This document shows positions 1-7,333 of a stretch of DNA of 14,958 nucleotides, piece after piece. The notes beneath the pieces were generated by a model, which saw only the letters and a program-made list of their open reading frames with translations, had not been told where the DNA came from and searched no databases. The translations under genes were made by a program, and so were the position numbers. The number at the start of each line of letters is the position of its first letter. Positions within the stretch are counted from its first letter, which is position 1. The stretch comes from Desulfobacterales bacterium (lineage in GTDB: Bacteria > Desulfobacterota > Desulfobacteria > Desulfobacterales > C00003060), in NCBI GenBank assembly GCA_030668505.1, contig DAOUTV010000014.1, positions 1-14,958 of the forward strand, read 5' to 3'.

Positions 1-236
1 AACTGTGGGTGCACCTTGCCTCTGCGTAGTCGCACTCAGAAAGCATTGCACTGGCATCATAATGATAGAATTTCTTTTCGTTTTGAATTTTGCATTTTTG
101 TCATTCGATATTGTTTCGGGTTTCGATATTCGGATTTCGGATTTGTTTTCTGCCAGAAAAAACACGAATCATAGAACTTAGGAACCAATACCTAATACTA
201 CCTGATTGAGCATCACCCAATTGGGGTACAAGTCAA
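1..236. other. Intergenic, A+T-rich with short tandem motifs
   Basis: No convincing gene is seen. The stretch around 104-144 is built of related short words: TTCGATATT occurs at 104-112 and again at 122-130, and the heptamer CGGATTT is repeated in tandem at 131-144. This type of degenerate TTCGA/GGATTT filler is common in intergenic DNA of environmental bacteria. I can assign no function to it. Confidence 0.4.
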
Positions 237-530
237 CTATGACCTTAACATGGCTTGAAGCTTTTCTTTCTCTTCCAACTTAACGCCACTGTCTTCAATG
301 ACTCCTTGTTTTTCAAGGTAAAGCAACAAAAGCTTTACGGCATGTTGGTGGTCACTGAACACGCGTTCTATGCTTACAAAACTGTACTGGCTGACCTCTT
401 TGTCTATGAAGCGGTCTATCCAGTATTCCAGGGCCTTACCTTCTTTTGGAGGGTATTCTCCAAGTACAATGGGCTTCTTATAAGCAAAGCGAATCTGCGC
501 CAACAGGTTATCCTTCTTTTCGTCTGCCAC
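237..530 (-). CDS. Small hypothetical protein (97 aa)
   Basis: I do not recognise the family. The reading starts at a GTG (528-530), preceded on the minus strand by AAAGGA about 11 nt upstream, and ends at TAG (237-239). The protein is charged, soluble-looking and protein-like throughout, with a K/E-rich N-terminus (MADEKKDNLL) and C-terminus (KLEEKEKLQ). It has no signal peptide, membrane span or cysteine pattern. A mid-region W-I-D-R-F segment and a leucine-rich LLLLYLEK stretch suggest a small helical fold. It stands alone: the nearest upstream DNA on its strand is degraded sequence, and nothing else on the minus strand is close enough for an operon. The antisense reading over the same span looks like a shadow and was not called. 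Existence as a gene is likely; function is unknown. Confidence 0.6.
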   Translation of the reverse strand: MADEKKDNLLAQIRFAYKKPIVLGEYPPKEGKALEYWIDRFIDKEVSQYSFVSIERVFSDHQHAVKLLLLYLEKQGVIEDSGVKLEEKEKLQAMLRS

Positions 531-628
531 AATTTTTACGTTCCTTTCAATTCTTGCCTTTGAATAGAGCCTTCCAAATCTCGCGCTGAGCGTACATAAA
601 ATTCTTATACACTACCAACTATCCGAGG

Positions 629-939
629 TCAACTGCTCGCTTTTTGAATGGGCATCCCTTCAGTTTGACACCCTTCCTTTTTTGTTGTAAATTCCAACAC
701 AACAGTCAATGACCGCCTTACCACAACTTGTTTGTATTGCAAAGATTGGACCATTAGCATAGCGGCAGGCCTAAGTTCGTCAGAAGGCTGAAGCAACAAA
801 TGCCCCCACAATGGGGGGACTGAGAATTAACGGGCTGTTGCCCAAACAGCTTAGCAATCAAGTTCTGAGGAGCCGTCATGGGAATCTTTTTTGAGGTTAG
901 GTCATTGATATGGCCTGACAGGTCCCAAGACGGCACCAT
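629..939 (-). pseudogene. Frameshifted small ORF, unknown family
   Basis: Two adjoining minus-strand frames join into one protein-like sequence of about 100 residues. The first runs from ATG at 937-939 and includes NLIAKLFGQQPVNSQ. The second continues as LWGHLLLQPSDELRP and runs through SLQYKQVVV to a TGA at 629-631. The break falls at a run of six G (813-818 on the plus strand), inside a CCCCCA-CAA-TGGGGG hairpin, a classic place for a one-base slip. The 5' part of the reading overlaps one arm of the inverted repeat described separately, which encodes DLTSKKIPMTA. I do not recognise the family. A transposon-associated small protein is possible but unproven. It could also be a chance join of two shadows. 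Confidence 0.35.
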
Positions 940-1089
940 GTTAGACGTACCGCCCTGACCAAATTACAATAGGCTTGTTAGCTTATATGGAACGTTGTCG
1001 TGTGCCTGATCTAACACGATTGATACCAGTTGCCACCATGAAACATGATGAGATTTGACCTGACCTCAAAAAAGATTCCCCTGACGGCT
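871..1089. repeat. 34-bp imperfect inverted repeat, 151-bp spacer
   Basis: Positions 871-904 and the reverse complement of 1056-1089 match at 32 of 34 bases; the core GGGAATCTTTTTTGAGGT is nearly perfect. Read outward, both arms encode the same peptide: DLTSKKIPMTA on the minus strand and DLTSKKIPLTA on the plus strand. In the plus-strand copy it follows Met-Met-Arg-Phe (ATG ATG near 1047-1052) and stops soon after. This looks like two divergent copies of one gene start, the right-hand one truncated, rather than an ordinary terminal inverted repeat. Similarity stops abruptly on both sides of the arms. Confidence 0.7.
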
Positions 1090-1175
1090 TGTGCAAGTCG
1101 CAAGAAAATAGCAACATCTTCGCTGTGGTGATTTGGGAAACAGCCTGTTAAGGGACAACAACAAAAGGTATGACG

Positions 1176-1544
1176 ATGAGCGCAAATATATTGATGATGG
1201 TTGGTTGCGGGGTTCTCGTTGGTATTGGTGCGTCTTTTTCCGGTTTGGGGGGTGGTTTTCTGATTGTGCCCCTCTTGCTTTTTCTGGGATATTCAGCACA
1301 GAAATCCGTAGGCACCTCCTTTATTGCGATTGTAGTTATCTCGCTTTCTGCCCTCTTGGCTCACAATAAATTGGCTAACGTGGACTACAAAGCCGGGATT
1401 TTACTCGGTGTCGGAGGCATCATAGGTGCGCAGATCGGGGCACACCTCGTAGAGCATGTCTCGACCGCAAATTTCAAGAAAATTTTTGCTGTAATCCTTC
1501 TCGGGTTGGCCGTGTATATGTTCTTTAACAAAAATTTATCCTAA
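1176..1544 (+). CDS. Half-size TauE/SafE-family membrane permease
   Basis: The protein resembles the sulfite exporter TauE/SafE family (DUF81), whose members move sulfonates, sulfite or related anions across the inner membrane. At 122 residues it is about half of the usual 240-270, with roughly four hydrophobic segments (about 4-35, 46-65, 73-92 and 101-117). The glycine-rich motif GLGGGFLIVPLLL (about 23-35) followed by a G-T-S-F element (46-49) is the family's repeat signature. I chose the second ATG (1176) because AAAGG lies at good spacing upstream of it. An ATG at 1170 sits too close to that site. The ORF is clean to a TAA at 1542-1544, so it may be a real single-repeat form acting as a dimer, or one survivor of a split pair. 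No second half is found nearby. Substrate cannot be inferred. Confidence 0.75.
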   Translation: MSANILMMVGCGVLVGIGASFSGLGGGFLIVPLLLFLGYSAQKSVGTSFIAIVVISLSALLAHNKLANVDYKAGILLGVGGIIGAQIGAHLVEHVSTANFKKIFAVILLGLAVYMFFNKNLS

Positions 1545-1573
1545 CACTTGACGGTTTAGTAAAAAGTTAATTT

Positions 1574-1594
1574 TGCTCACTCCGCGAGCATTTT
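1574..1594 (+). terminator. Possible weak terminator after TauE-like gene
   Basis: TGCTC (1574-1578) pairs with GAGCA (1586-1590) across a 7-nt loop and is followed by TTTT (1591-1594), 30 bp after the TauE-like stop codon. The stem is only five base pairs and the T-run is short, so this is a weak candidate. Confidence 0.25.
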
Positions 1595-1666
1595 GGGATA
1601 AGATTCATAAAGAGCGGAATGTCAAAATCGCATACCTTTTGAGGGCGTTAGCCCGAGTTTTTGCGT

Positions 1667-1898
1667 TTTACTTGAAACTCAATGTCATTAATTTAAGAAC
1701 CGTTCCTTTAAGGTCCCCCTTTAAAAAGGGGGATTTAGGGGGATTTTCAAACTCTTCAAAGAAATCCCCCCGCCCCCCTGGCCCAGACCGGGTTTGGCAG
1801 CTTGATACTAGTTCACGCGAATGTCGCGCCAGGGCGGGCCCTTTAGAAGAGGGGGGGGAGATTTTGAGCTTAAGTTAATGACATTTACCTGAAACTCA
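1667..1898. repeat. MITE-like palindromic element with flanking direct repeats
   Basis: A 17-bp inverted repeat (1681-1697 and 1869-1885, 16 of 17 matching, AATGTCATTAATTTAAG on the left) bounds about 171 bp. Outside it lies a 15-bp direct repeat (1667-1681 and 1884-1898, 14 of 15, TTTACYTGAAACTCA). Inside are G/C-block hairpins: CCCCCTTTAAAAAGGGGG near 1716-1732, and a GGGGGATTTTC/GAAATCCCCC pair near 1737-1770. The right side holds a G-run (1851-1858). There is no transposase gene, so if mobile it would depend on one elsewhere. The rest of 1545-1912 holds no gene; the plus-strand reading across the element is a translation of the repeat. The GGGGGATTTAGGGGGATTT block type recurs in many environmental genomes. 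Confidence 0.65.
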
Positions 1899-1912
1899 CA
1901 GGATGAGAGAGG

Positions 1913-2893
1913 TCAGCAGTTGCGGGAGTTGACGCGGAAAGCGGATTTTATCCTTATCGCCAACTGGCGGGCCACGCTCTTGCATATTCTGGGTAATGAA
2001 AAACTGAGCGGGGAGGGTAGTGCGGGCTTGAAGTCGGTGCATATGGAGTTTTTGTAGTCATCGCCGATTAGCTCAATACGATCCGGGTCAGCAGTTCCGA
2101 AGTCGATTTTTTTTGCCGTAGCAATGATGGGGAGGTCGGCGGGGTCAAAGTTTACGAGCTGAGAGCAGATAGTTTCACAGGCGATGGGGTCTGGGCTGGC
2201 AATTAGGCAGCCTAGATTTCTTGGTTCGCCGCGAATCGGACCCTGGCCCTGCATTGCAACGACGCCATCGATAATGGTCAGGCAGGGGCTGAGCAACTGA
2301 TATATTCCAATCAGGAGTCTGCTGAACTCTTCTAAGGAATGGCCCTTTGCAAAGTGCCAGAAAGCCTTTTCCTTGCCGCAGACACACCCAAACATGTTCT
2401 TGACTGCAAAGGTTGCGGTGAGTTGCTGATGGGTTTTGAACTTCGGAAGGTTAATTATCCTGTCGGCTTCGAGGGCGATAGAACTGATGCTGACTCTTAC
2501 GCCGGCCAGTGGGATCTCGCACCGTTTGGATCTACTGAAGTGCCTGAGAGGAACATCGAGTTTTTTCAATGACTCGGTCAGTTCCAAGGCGCGGGCGCAA
2601 CGATAAGTGTCACTCCAAGAAGGAGAGTCGCCGACAAGGGGTTTTGCGCCCACGTCTTTTAACAGACGCGCAGTTTCAACGATTATTGCTGGGTGGGTTT
2701 GGGCAGGAATGGTTGTAGGCCGGGGTATGATGAAGTTGGGCTTAAGGAGGACTTTGTCGCCTTTGCTTATGAATTTTTCAACCCCGCCGAGGTGGGAAAA
2801 GTGCTTTTTGATCGCGCTACGGACTCTATGTGGGGAATAGTCAGTACAGCGAATCAAAGAGACAGGTACTTTTAATTCATCTTTATGGGTCAC
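1913..2893 (-). CDS. DUF362 domain protein
   Basis: This 326-residue protein matches the DUF362 family, found in anaerobes often fused to or beside ferredoxin modules; its biochemical role is not settled. Visible family features: LLKPNF (49-54), a GDSPSW segment (88-93), the conserved block NLPKFKTHQQLT (148-159) leading into AVKNMFGCVCG (163-173), IIDGVVAMQGQGP (207-219) and DPIACE (235-240). The C-terminal 4Fe-4S CxxCxxC segment of many relatives is absent. Instead the protein ends in a basic tail (about 300-326). The GTG start (2891-2893) overlaps the stop of the upstream fragment as GTGA, with GGGGA about 9 nt before it, so its translation may be coupled to that fragment. No other operon partner is visible; downstream lies the repeat element. 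Confidence 0.85.
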   Translation of the reverse strand: MTHKDELKVPVSLIRCTDYSPHRVRSAIKKHFSHLGGVEKFISKGDKVLLKPNFIIPRPTTIPAQTHPAIIVETARLLKDVGAKPLVGDSPSWSDTYRCARALELTESLKKLDVPLRHFSRSKRCEIPLAGVRVSISSIALEADRIINLPKFKTHQQLTATFAVKNMFGCVCGKEKAFWHFAKGHSLEEFSRLLIGIYQLLSPCLTIIDGVVAMQGQGPIRGEPRNLGCLIASPDPIACETICSQLVNFDPADLPIIATAKKIDFGTADPDRIELIGDDYKNSICTDFKPALPSPLSFSLPRICKSVARQLAIRIKSAFRVNSRNC

Positions 2894-3483
2894 TCAGCAA
2901 TTCCCCGATAAAAAAAGTAATCGGCATAGTCTTGAGCCGATCCATCCGGTTCCTTCACGAGATCGGGATAGATCTCCTGGTCTTGGCCGGCATACAGGTG
3001 GACTGCAGGGTAGAATCCTTTGTACGTGTACTGAGCCGTCCACAAGGCCGTTTCATATTCGGATTCCATGCCTGCCAGGAGTCGGAGGTCCTGGTAACCT
3101 GTGGCATCCGAAAAGACAGCGCCAACTCCTCCCTCTATACCATCGTAGCTGGCAGTCAGCCAAGGTCCCCAGTAATCGAACTGGATATTACTGTACGACG
3201 AGTACGGTTGCAAGTCGGTATGCGTCTCTGACGTCAGAGTTTGAGCGTCTGCCTCTCTTTTTTCTCGCCCTTTACTTTTGGAGGTGCCGTGGATGCGAGG
3301 GAGTTTCTCACCAGCAAGGATCTGCGGGTAATAGGGAATGAGGGTAAGATAGTACCCCCTGTTGTCATACGCAACGGCTGTTATCGTTTTTCCGTTCTGC
3401 CAAGTTGTTTTTGCGCGAGCCCTTAGCATACTGAAAGATTCAATTATTTCAAATGATAGAGTCGCCACAGTTTCCCCTATCAA
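2890..3483 (-). pseudogene. Fragment of beta-propeller/outer-membrane barrel protein
   Basis: About 190-197 residues look like the middle of a much larger TolB-like propeller plus outer-membrane beta-barrel protein. The first part (AVAYDNRGYYL) resembles the last propeller repeat. The second part has alternating aromatic strands such as SYSNIQFDYWGPWLTASYDG and AQYTYKGFYPAVHLYAG, typical of a barrel. There is no signal peptide and the barrel is far too short, so the gene appears truncated at both ends. The in-frame stop upstream is near 3496. The best candidate restart is a GTG at 3468 with AGGGGA just upstream; a TTG at 3483 and an ATG at 3429 lack good sites. Its TGA overlaps the DUF362 start. 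It may still be translated, serving mainly as a leader for DUF362. Family assignment is from overall pattern and is moderate. Confidence 0.5.
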
Positions 3484-3794
3484 GCCGGTAATCGTTTATG
3501 ATACTGAAGCGATGCATCATTTCATTATCCACTATAATGTGCTATATATAACGATTGCAAAGATCGAAATCTATTCGGCATGTATGGACAATAGACAACC
3601 CCACAAAATGACTGTAACGTATTGTTATAATAAATATAACCTGTGAGGCTTTTGTATATACAGAAACAAATCGCTGCCAATTATCTTGACACTGATATCA
3701 ATATCAAATAATTTTTTACTGTTCCAGTTATATCAGAGGTACTCGGGAGCTTCGTTCCAATTTGGAATATTGGAATAATTTAAGGGGATTGACT
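3484..3794. other. A+T-rich intergenic upstream of CsgG-like gene
   Basis: The 311 bp between the divergent fragment and the CsgG-like gene contain no credible gene. They are strongly A+T-rich and should hold the promoters of both directions. The only site I can single out is the plus-strand candidate at 3686-3712. ATATCA is repeated in tandem (3695-3700 and 3701-3706, within GATATCAATATCAA) between its two boxes and could be an operator, though this is speculative. Confidence 0.4.
3686..3712 (+). promoter_or_regulatory. Candidate sigma70-type promoter for CsgG-like gene
   Basis: A perfect TTGACA (3686-3691) is followed after 15 nt by AATAAT (3707-3712), five of six matches to the -10 consensus. 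The spacer is shorter than the ideal 17. It would give a leader of roughly 75 nt before the ATG at 3795. The tandem ATATCA repeat sits in the spacer. Confidence 0.35.
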
Positions 3795-5168
3795 ATGAAA
3801 AGATTTATTGCCTTTTTTTTGGTTCTCGCGTTTTCAATAATAATGCCCTTAACAGCAAGGGCAGAGTTCAGGAAAACAAAGATTGCTGTTTTTGACTTTC
3901 AACTTCAGGGAGAGGGTTTTGAGACGGATGATATGGGTAAGATTGTTGCGGAGTGGCTTATTACCGCCCTTGTCAAGGAAGGCCGATTTGACGTAATAGA
4001 GCGAAGGCTACTAAAAAAAATATTGCAAGAACAAGAACTGAGTATGTCGGGGATTCTTACCGAAGATGGCGCTGTAAGACTTGGCAAATTACTCGGTGCA
4101 AAAATAATAATTTCAGGCTCTGTAATGAGATTTCAAAAAATTATTGAGGTTAACTCACGAATCATAGATGTAGAAAGTGCTTCAATAATAGCCGCTGAAA
4201 GTGTAAAAAGTACCACTACGACTAGGCTTGAAGACCTAGTAATTCAAATGGCCAAAAAGATAAATAGGGATTTCCCGCTTGAAGGGTATATTGTTCATAG
4301 GGACGAAAAGAAAGTACTCATAGACCTTGGTAAGCGTGCAGGAGTAAAAAGTGATATGCAGTTTATTGTCTTCAAAGAGGGAAATGTAATAAGACACCCT
4401 AAAACAGGAGAAGTCTTAGATGTACAACGTATAGAAACAGGCACAATAAAAGTCAAATGTATTAACATTAAAACTGCTGAAGCCGAGATATTGAGCGAGA
4501 CCACTCCTGGCGCTATTAAATATAGTCAATTGGTAAAAAGTGTCATTAAGCCTATGAGCCCGATTGGCAGATACACTCAGCCTTTTGATGATACAAAATC
4601 AATTTATAAGACGGCAGAGCCGAATATTCAGTCCAGACTTGCCAAGGTAGATGCTCTTATTAAAGAGGCAAATCAGTTAAAAAGTGCTGCTAATCCTGAA
4701 TGGAAAACGAAAAATAAACAGATATTTCGATTGCTAAAGGAGACATTAGCCATAAAGCGCAAATCCCCGGAGGTATATCTCTATTATGCAAAAGCTTACT
4801 ATATGGCCAAGGGTAGTATAAAGGCGGCAAACAAATACTTAAACAGGGCCTTGTCTTATCGGCCTGACTATGTTGAGGCGTTCATATTTCGGGGGGATAT
4901 TTATTACGACTTTGCAAAAAATCGGGCACAGAAAAAGAGCCATAAAAAGAAGTATGGTAAACCAGCTTACAGGGCCTATGAATCAGCAGCAAAAGCAACG
5001 CAAGACAACAATCTAAAGGCAATGATGTATTTTAAAATAGGAAATATCTATTTTGAATTTTTTGAAGACAGGAAAAAGGCAAAAAAATGGTGGCAGAAGG
5101 CTGCCGAGATTGCTCCAAAAAGCAAGGGCGCCAATTTTGCTAATGCAAAACTTCGGGCATGTCAATAA
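3795..5168 (+). CDS. Exported CsgG-domain protein with TPR repeats
   Basis: The protein (457 aa) starts at ATG 3795, six bases after AAGGGGAT; an upstream in-frame ATG at 3762 lacks this site and would bury the signal peptide. Residues 1-23 are a Sec signal ending TARA, with cleavage before Glu24. The absence of a lipobox separates it from true CsgG lipoproteins. Residues about 28-160 form a CsgG/FlgT-type fold (IAVFDFQ, then FDVIERRLLKKILQEQEL and LGKLLGAKIIISGSV). Residues 162-245 look like a small beta-domain found after such folds (LIDLGKRAGVKSDMQF). Residues about 310-445 are tetratricopeptide-like helices with a long lysine-rich stretch. CsgG-type domains act in periplasmic or outer-membrane assembly and secretion. 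The partner here is unknown. The gene is visibly A+T-richer than the minus-strand operon and is probably monocistronic. Confidence 0.8.
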   Translation: MKRFIAFFLVLAFSIIMPLTARAEFRKTKIAVFDFQLQGEGFETDDMGKIVAEWLITALVKEGRFDVIERRLLKKILQEQELSMSGILTEDGAVRLGKLLGAKIIISGSVMRFQKIIEVNSRIIDVESASIIAAESVKSTTTTRLEDLVIQMAKKINRDFPLEGYIVHRDEKKVLIDLGKRAGVKSDMQFIVFKEGNVIRHPKTGEVLDVQRIETGTIKVKCINIKTAEAEILSETTPGAIKYSQLVKSVIKPMSPIGRYTQPFDDTKSIYKTAEPNIQSRLAKVDALIKEANQLKSAANPEWKTKNKQIFRLLKETLAIKRKSPEVYLYYAKAYYMAKGSIKAANKYLNRALSYRPDYVEAFIFRGDIYYDFAKNRAQKKSHKKKYGKPAYRAYESAAKATQDNNLKAMMYFKIGNIYFEFFEDRKKAKKWWQKAAEIAPKSKGANFANAKLRACQ

Positions 5169-5385
5169 TACCCATCTGCCTTATCTATTACGCCTCTCAT
5201 TGATATGAACACCTGTTGATCAAATAATTTTTCAAGGTTTACTGAACCTTTATTAAGCTCAACAGACAAAAAACCTTATTTCCTTCATTATATTGTCCTT
5301 TAATAGCGGTAGTCACAATCCTTTTCCATTGCAATGTGGTGCCGTAGGTATGACGAAGAACCAAAATCGCTTCAACGATTAGAGA

Positions 5386-6837
5386 ATGACGACTCTGAAT
5401 TCCAAGAACATTCTGCTGGTCCATCCACTAGGCTACCGGAGAGAGGCTGCCGGCAAAGACATCGCAAGGCTGACCAATGTCGTGCCTCCTATCGGACTGG
5501 CGAGCATGGCGGCGTACCTGAAAAGACGGGACATTGACCCCACAATTATCGACTGCTATGCCAGGCCTAACTCGGATCGCCTAATCCGTGACTACCTGCT
5601 TACAGAAAAACCGGCCTTTATGGGCCTGAGCTGCACCACCTCGACTTTTCTTGACGGGGTCCGCCTGGCCGAGCTTGCCAAGAGTGTCCTCCCAAACCTC
5701 CAAGTAGTGTCCGGCGGAGCCCATGTCTCGGCCCTGAAGGAACGGGTTTTGGAAGACTTTCCTATGATCGACTTCGTCGTAGTAGGGGAGGGAGAACAAA
5801 CTCTGTCCGAACTGGTTGAAAGTGGCCCAAAAGAGGCTGCATCGGTGCAGGGGGTGGTATACCGTAAGACCGGAGGAGAGGTGTGTTTCACTGGTTACCG
5901 GGCCAAGGGAATTGATCTTGACACTCTTCCGTTTCCTGCCTACGAGAAACTGGAAGGGTATCCCCAAGCCTACAAACTAACGATATTCAACTATCCCAAG
6001 ACTCCCAATTCGAGTTGTGTATCGAGCCGCGGCTGTCCTTATGCCTGCAGCTATTGCGATCGATCTGTATTTAGGCGCAGTTTCCGTTACAACTCTGCCG
6101 AGTATATGTACGAGCATCTCAGTTATCTGAAGGAACGCTTCGGAGTACGACACGTCATTTTTTATGACGATCAGTTTACTTTCAACCGGAAAAGAATTGA
6201 AGACTTCACCCGAATGCTAATCGATCATCCATTGGAAATGACCTTTACCTGTGCGGTGCGGGCTGAGCATATCGATTTTGACTTGCTTCGACAGATGAAG
6301 ACAGCCGGATGCTGGATGATTAGCCTTGGGATTGAAACAGGTGATGAGAATCTCCTGGCTCAACACAGGCAGAACGCCAACCTTAGCCTGCTGGCAGATA
6401 AAATACGTTTGATAAAGCAGGCAGGAATTCGAACGAAAGGGCTCTTCATGATGGGTTTGCCAGGAGAGACAGAATCCAGCATCAAGAAAAGCATGGACTA
6501 TGTCTTCTCTCTTCCCTTAGACGATTTCAACCTGGCAAAGTTTACCCCCTTCCCTGGTTCTCCGATCTATGAGAAGATCCATGAATTAGGTAAATTCGAT
6601 GAGGACTGGGAAAAGATGGACTGCATGCACTTCCAGTTCGTCCCCGAGGGAATGACCAGGGAAAGGATGGAAGAGCTTTTCCAGAAATTCTACAAAGCAC
6701 ATTTTATGCGATCCAGAGTCATGTGTGGTTATGTCACCATGCTTTGGCGCTCTCCGGACAGCTGGTTCCGTTTTGCCAGAAACATAGTAGATTTTCTTAA
6801 ATTTGCAAGAAGCAACAAACGATTAGGAGATACCTGA
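5386..6837 (+). CDS. B12-binding radical SAM protein (BchE-like)
   Basis: The 483-residue enzyme has the usual two-part layout. A Rossmann-type cobalamin-binding domain covers about 8-145 (VVPPIGLASMAAYL at 32-45, VVSGGAHVSAL at 107-117, VVVGEGEQTL at 131-140). A radical SAM barrel covers about 205-400. The 4Fe-4S cysteines are C217, C221 and C224 in RGCPYACSYC. Later barrel motifs are FYDDQFT (259-265), GIETGDENLL (315-324) and GLPGETE (357-363). There is no DxHxxG histidine motif, as usual for the class B methylase/BchE-like group. Members methylate unreactive carbons or perform ring-forming oxidation; the substrate here cannot be read from sequence. The ATG at 5386 has only a weak AGAGA in front. 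The gene runs opposite to the synthase operon and converges on the FMN-binding gene, so it is a separate transcript, although its enzyme type matches the one inside the operon. Confidence 0.9.
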   Translation: MTTLNSKNILLVHPLGYRREAAGKDIARLTNVVPPIGLASMAAYLKRRDIDPTIIDCYARPNSDRLIRDYLLTEKPAFMGLSCTTSTFLDGVRLAELAKSVLPNLQVVSGGAHVSALKERVLEDFPMIDFVVVGEGEQTLSELVESGPKEAASVQGVVYRKTGGEVCFTGYRAKGIDLDTLPFPAYEKLEGYPQAYKLTIFNYPKTPNSSCVSSRGCPYACSYCDRSVFRRSFRYNSAEYMYEHLSYLKERFGVRHVIFYDDQFTFNRKRIEDFTRMLIDHPLEMTFTCAVRAEHIDFDLLRQMKTAGCWMISLGIETGDENLLAQHRQNANLSLLADKIRLIKQAGIRTKGLFMMGLPGETESSIKKSMDYVFSLPLDDFNLAKFTPFPGSPIYEKIHELGKFDEDWEKMDCMHFQFVPEGMTRERMEELFQKFYKAHFMRSRVMCGYVTMLWRSPDSWFRFARNIVDFLKFARSNKRLGDT

Positions 6838-6845
6838 TTTAAAGC

Positions 6846-7223
6846 TTATTTGTATGCCTTTTCGACTGCTCTCTGTACGGCATTCATAATTACCCTGCTG
6901 CTGTTTGTGGCTCCCGTCACTGCATCAACTCTGGTAGACTGTTCTGAGACGATTCTTCGGGGAATGACTTCAGTGACCTTTTTCCCTTTCCATGATGCGA
7001 AGTGTTTCACCAATTCAACATTCACTATTCTACCCTCGGCAATTGTTACCTTTACCGCCGCACTATTAGGTAGACTCCTGTAGCTCCCTTCATAGACTCC
7101 GTCCATCAATCTTCCGTGCTCAATTCTTGACCCAATCAGAGGAGCCAATGCGCAACCGGTAAGAACTAGATTTAGACACACCACTAAAATGAGCTTGTAA
7201 AGTACAATTGATTTTTCTCGCAT
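6846..7223 (-). CDS. FMN-binding domain lipoprotein
   Basis: From the ATG at 7223 the product is 125 residues; an upstream TTG at 7238 is less likely. The N-terminus has a basic start (MREK), a hydrophobic stretch and a lipobox LTGC with Cys24 as the lipidation site, so the protein is expected outside the cytoplasmic membrane. Residues about 42-123 form an FMN_bind domain like those of RnfG and NqrC. The segment DAVTGATNSS (100-109) contains the TGAT motif whose second Thr (Thr106) is the expected covalent FMN attachment site made by an ApbE-type transferase. Such proteins pass electrons in membrane redox chains. The 3' end lies 8 nt from the convergent radical SAM gene. Upstream, 148 bp with a strong hairpin separate it from the ligase gene, so it may or may not be read from the synthase operon. 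No ApbE gene is in view. Confidence 0.85.
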   Translation of the reverse strand: MREKSIVLYKLILVVCLNLVLTGCALAPLIGSRIEHGRLMDGVYEGSYRSLPNSAAVKVTIAEGRIVNVELVKHFASWKGKKVTEVIPRRIVSEQSTRVDAVTGATNSSRVIMNAVQRAVEKAYK

Positions 7224-7333
7224 TATTTGCCCCGGCAACCCAGATTCGATGAAACGCTCGTTATGGTCAAACAGCTTCTATACATAGCGTCATTAATTGT
7301 TACGCATTTTGGAGCACAGGAGAGAATCGGAGA

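Larger units (their letters stand above)
531..1175. other. Intergenic debris between hypothetical gene and TauE-like gene
   Basis: About 645 bp hold no intact gene. They contain a frameshifted minus-strand ORF (629-939), a hairpin at its frameshift point (803-817, stem CCCCCA/TGGGGG with a CAA loop) and a long imperfect inverted repeat (871-904 and 1056-1089). The composition and the broken reading frames suggest the remains of a mobile or duplicated element. I could not find complete element ends or a target-site duplication here. Confidence 0.45.

Noticed and set aside
255..563. 102-codon plus-strand ORF over the small hypothetical gene
   Set aside because: The minus-strand reading is better balanced and has a ribosome site; the plus reading is hydrophobic and aromatic-rich in the manner of an antisense shadow.
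1573..1878. Plus-strand ORF of about 100 codons after the TauE-like gene
   Set aside because: It runs straight through the palindromic repeat element and its sequence is a translation of GGGGGATTT-type repeats, a common false gene call.
3226..3239. Perfect 14-bp palindrome CTCTGACGTCAGAG
   Set aside because: It lies inside the barrel-protein fragment's reading frame, has no partner copy, and nothing around it suggests an operator.
5234..5250. AAGGTT-TACTG-AACCTT hairpin as terminator of the CsgG-like gene
   Set aside because: Only six base pairs, low G+C, and no T-run directly after it; too weak to call.
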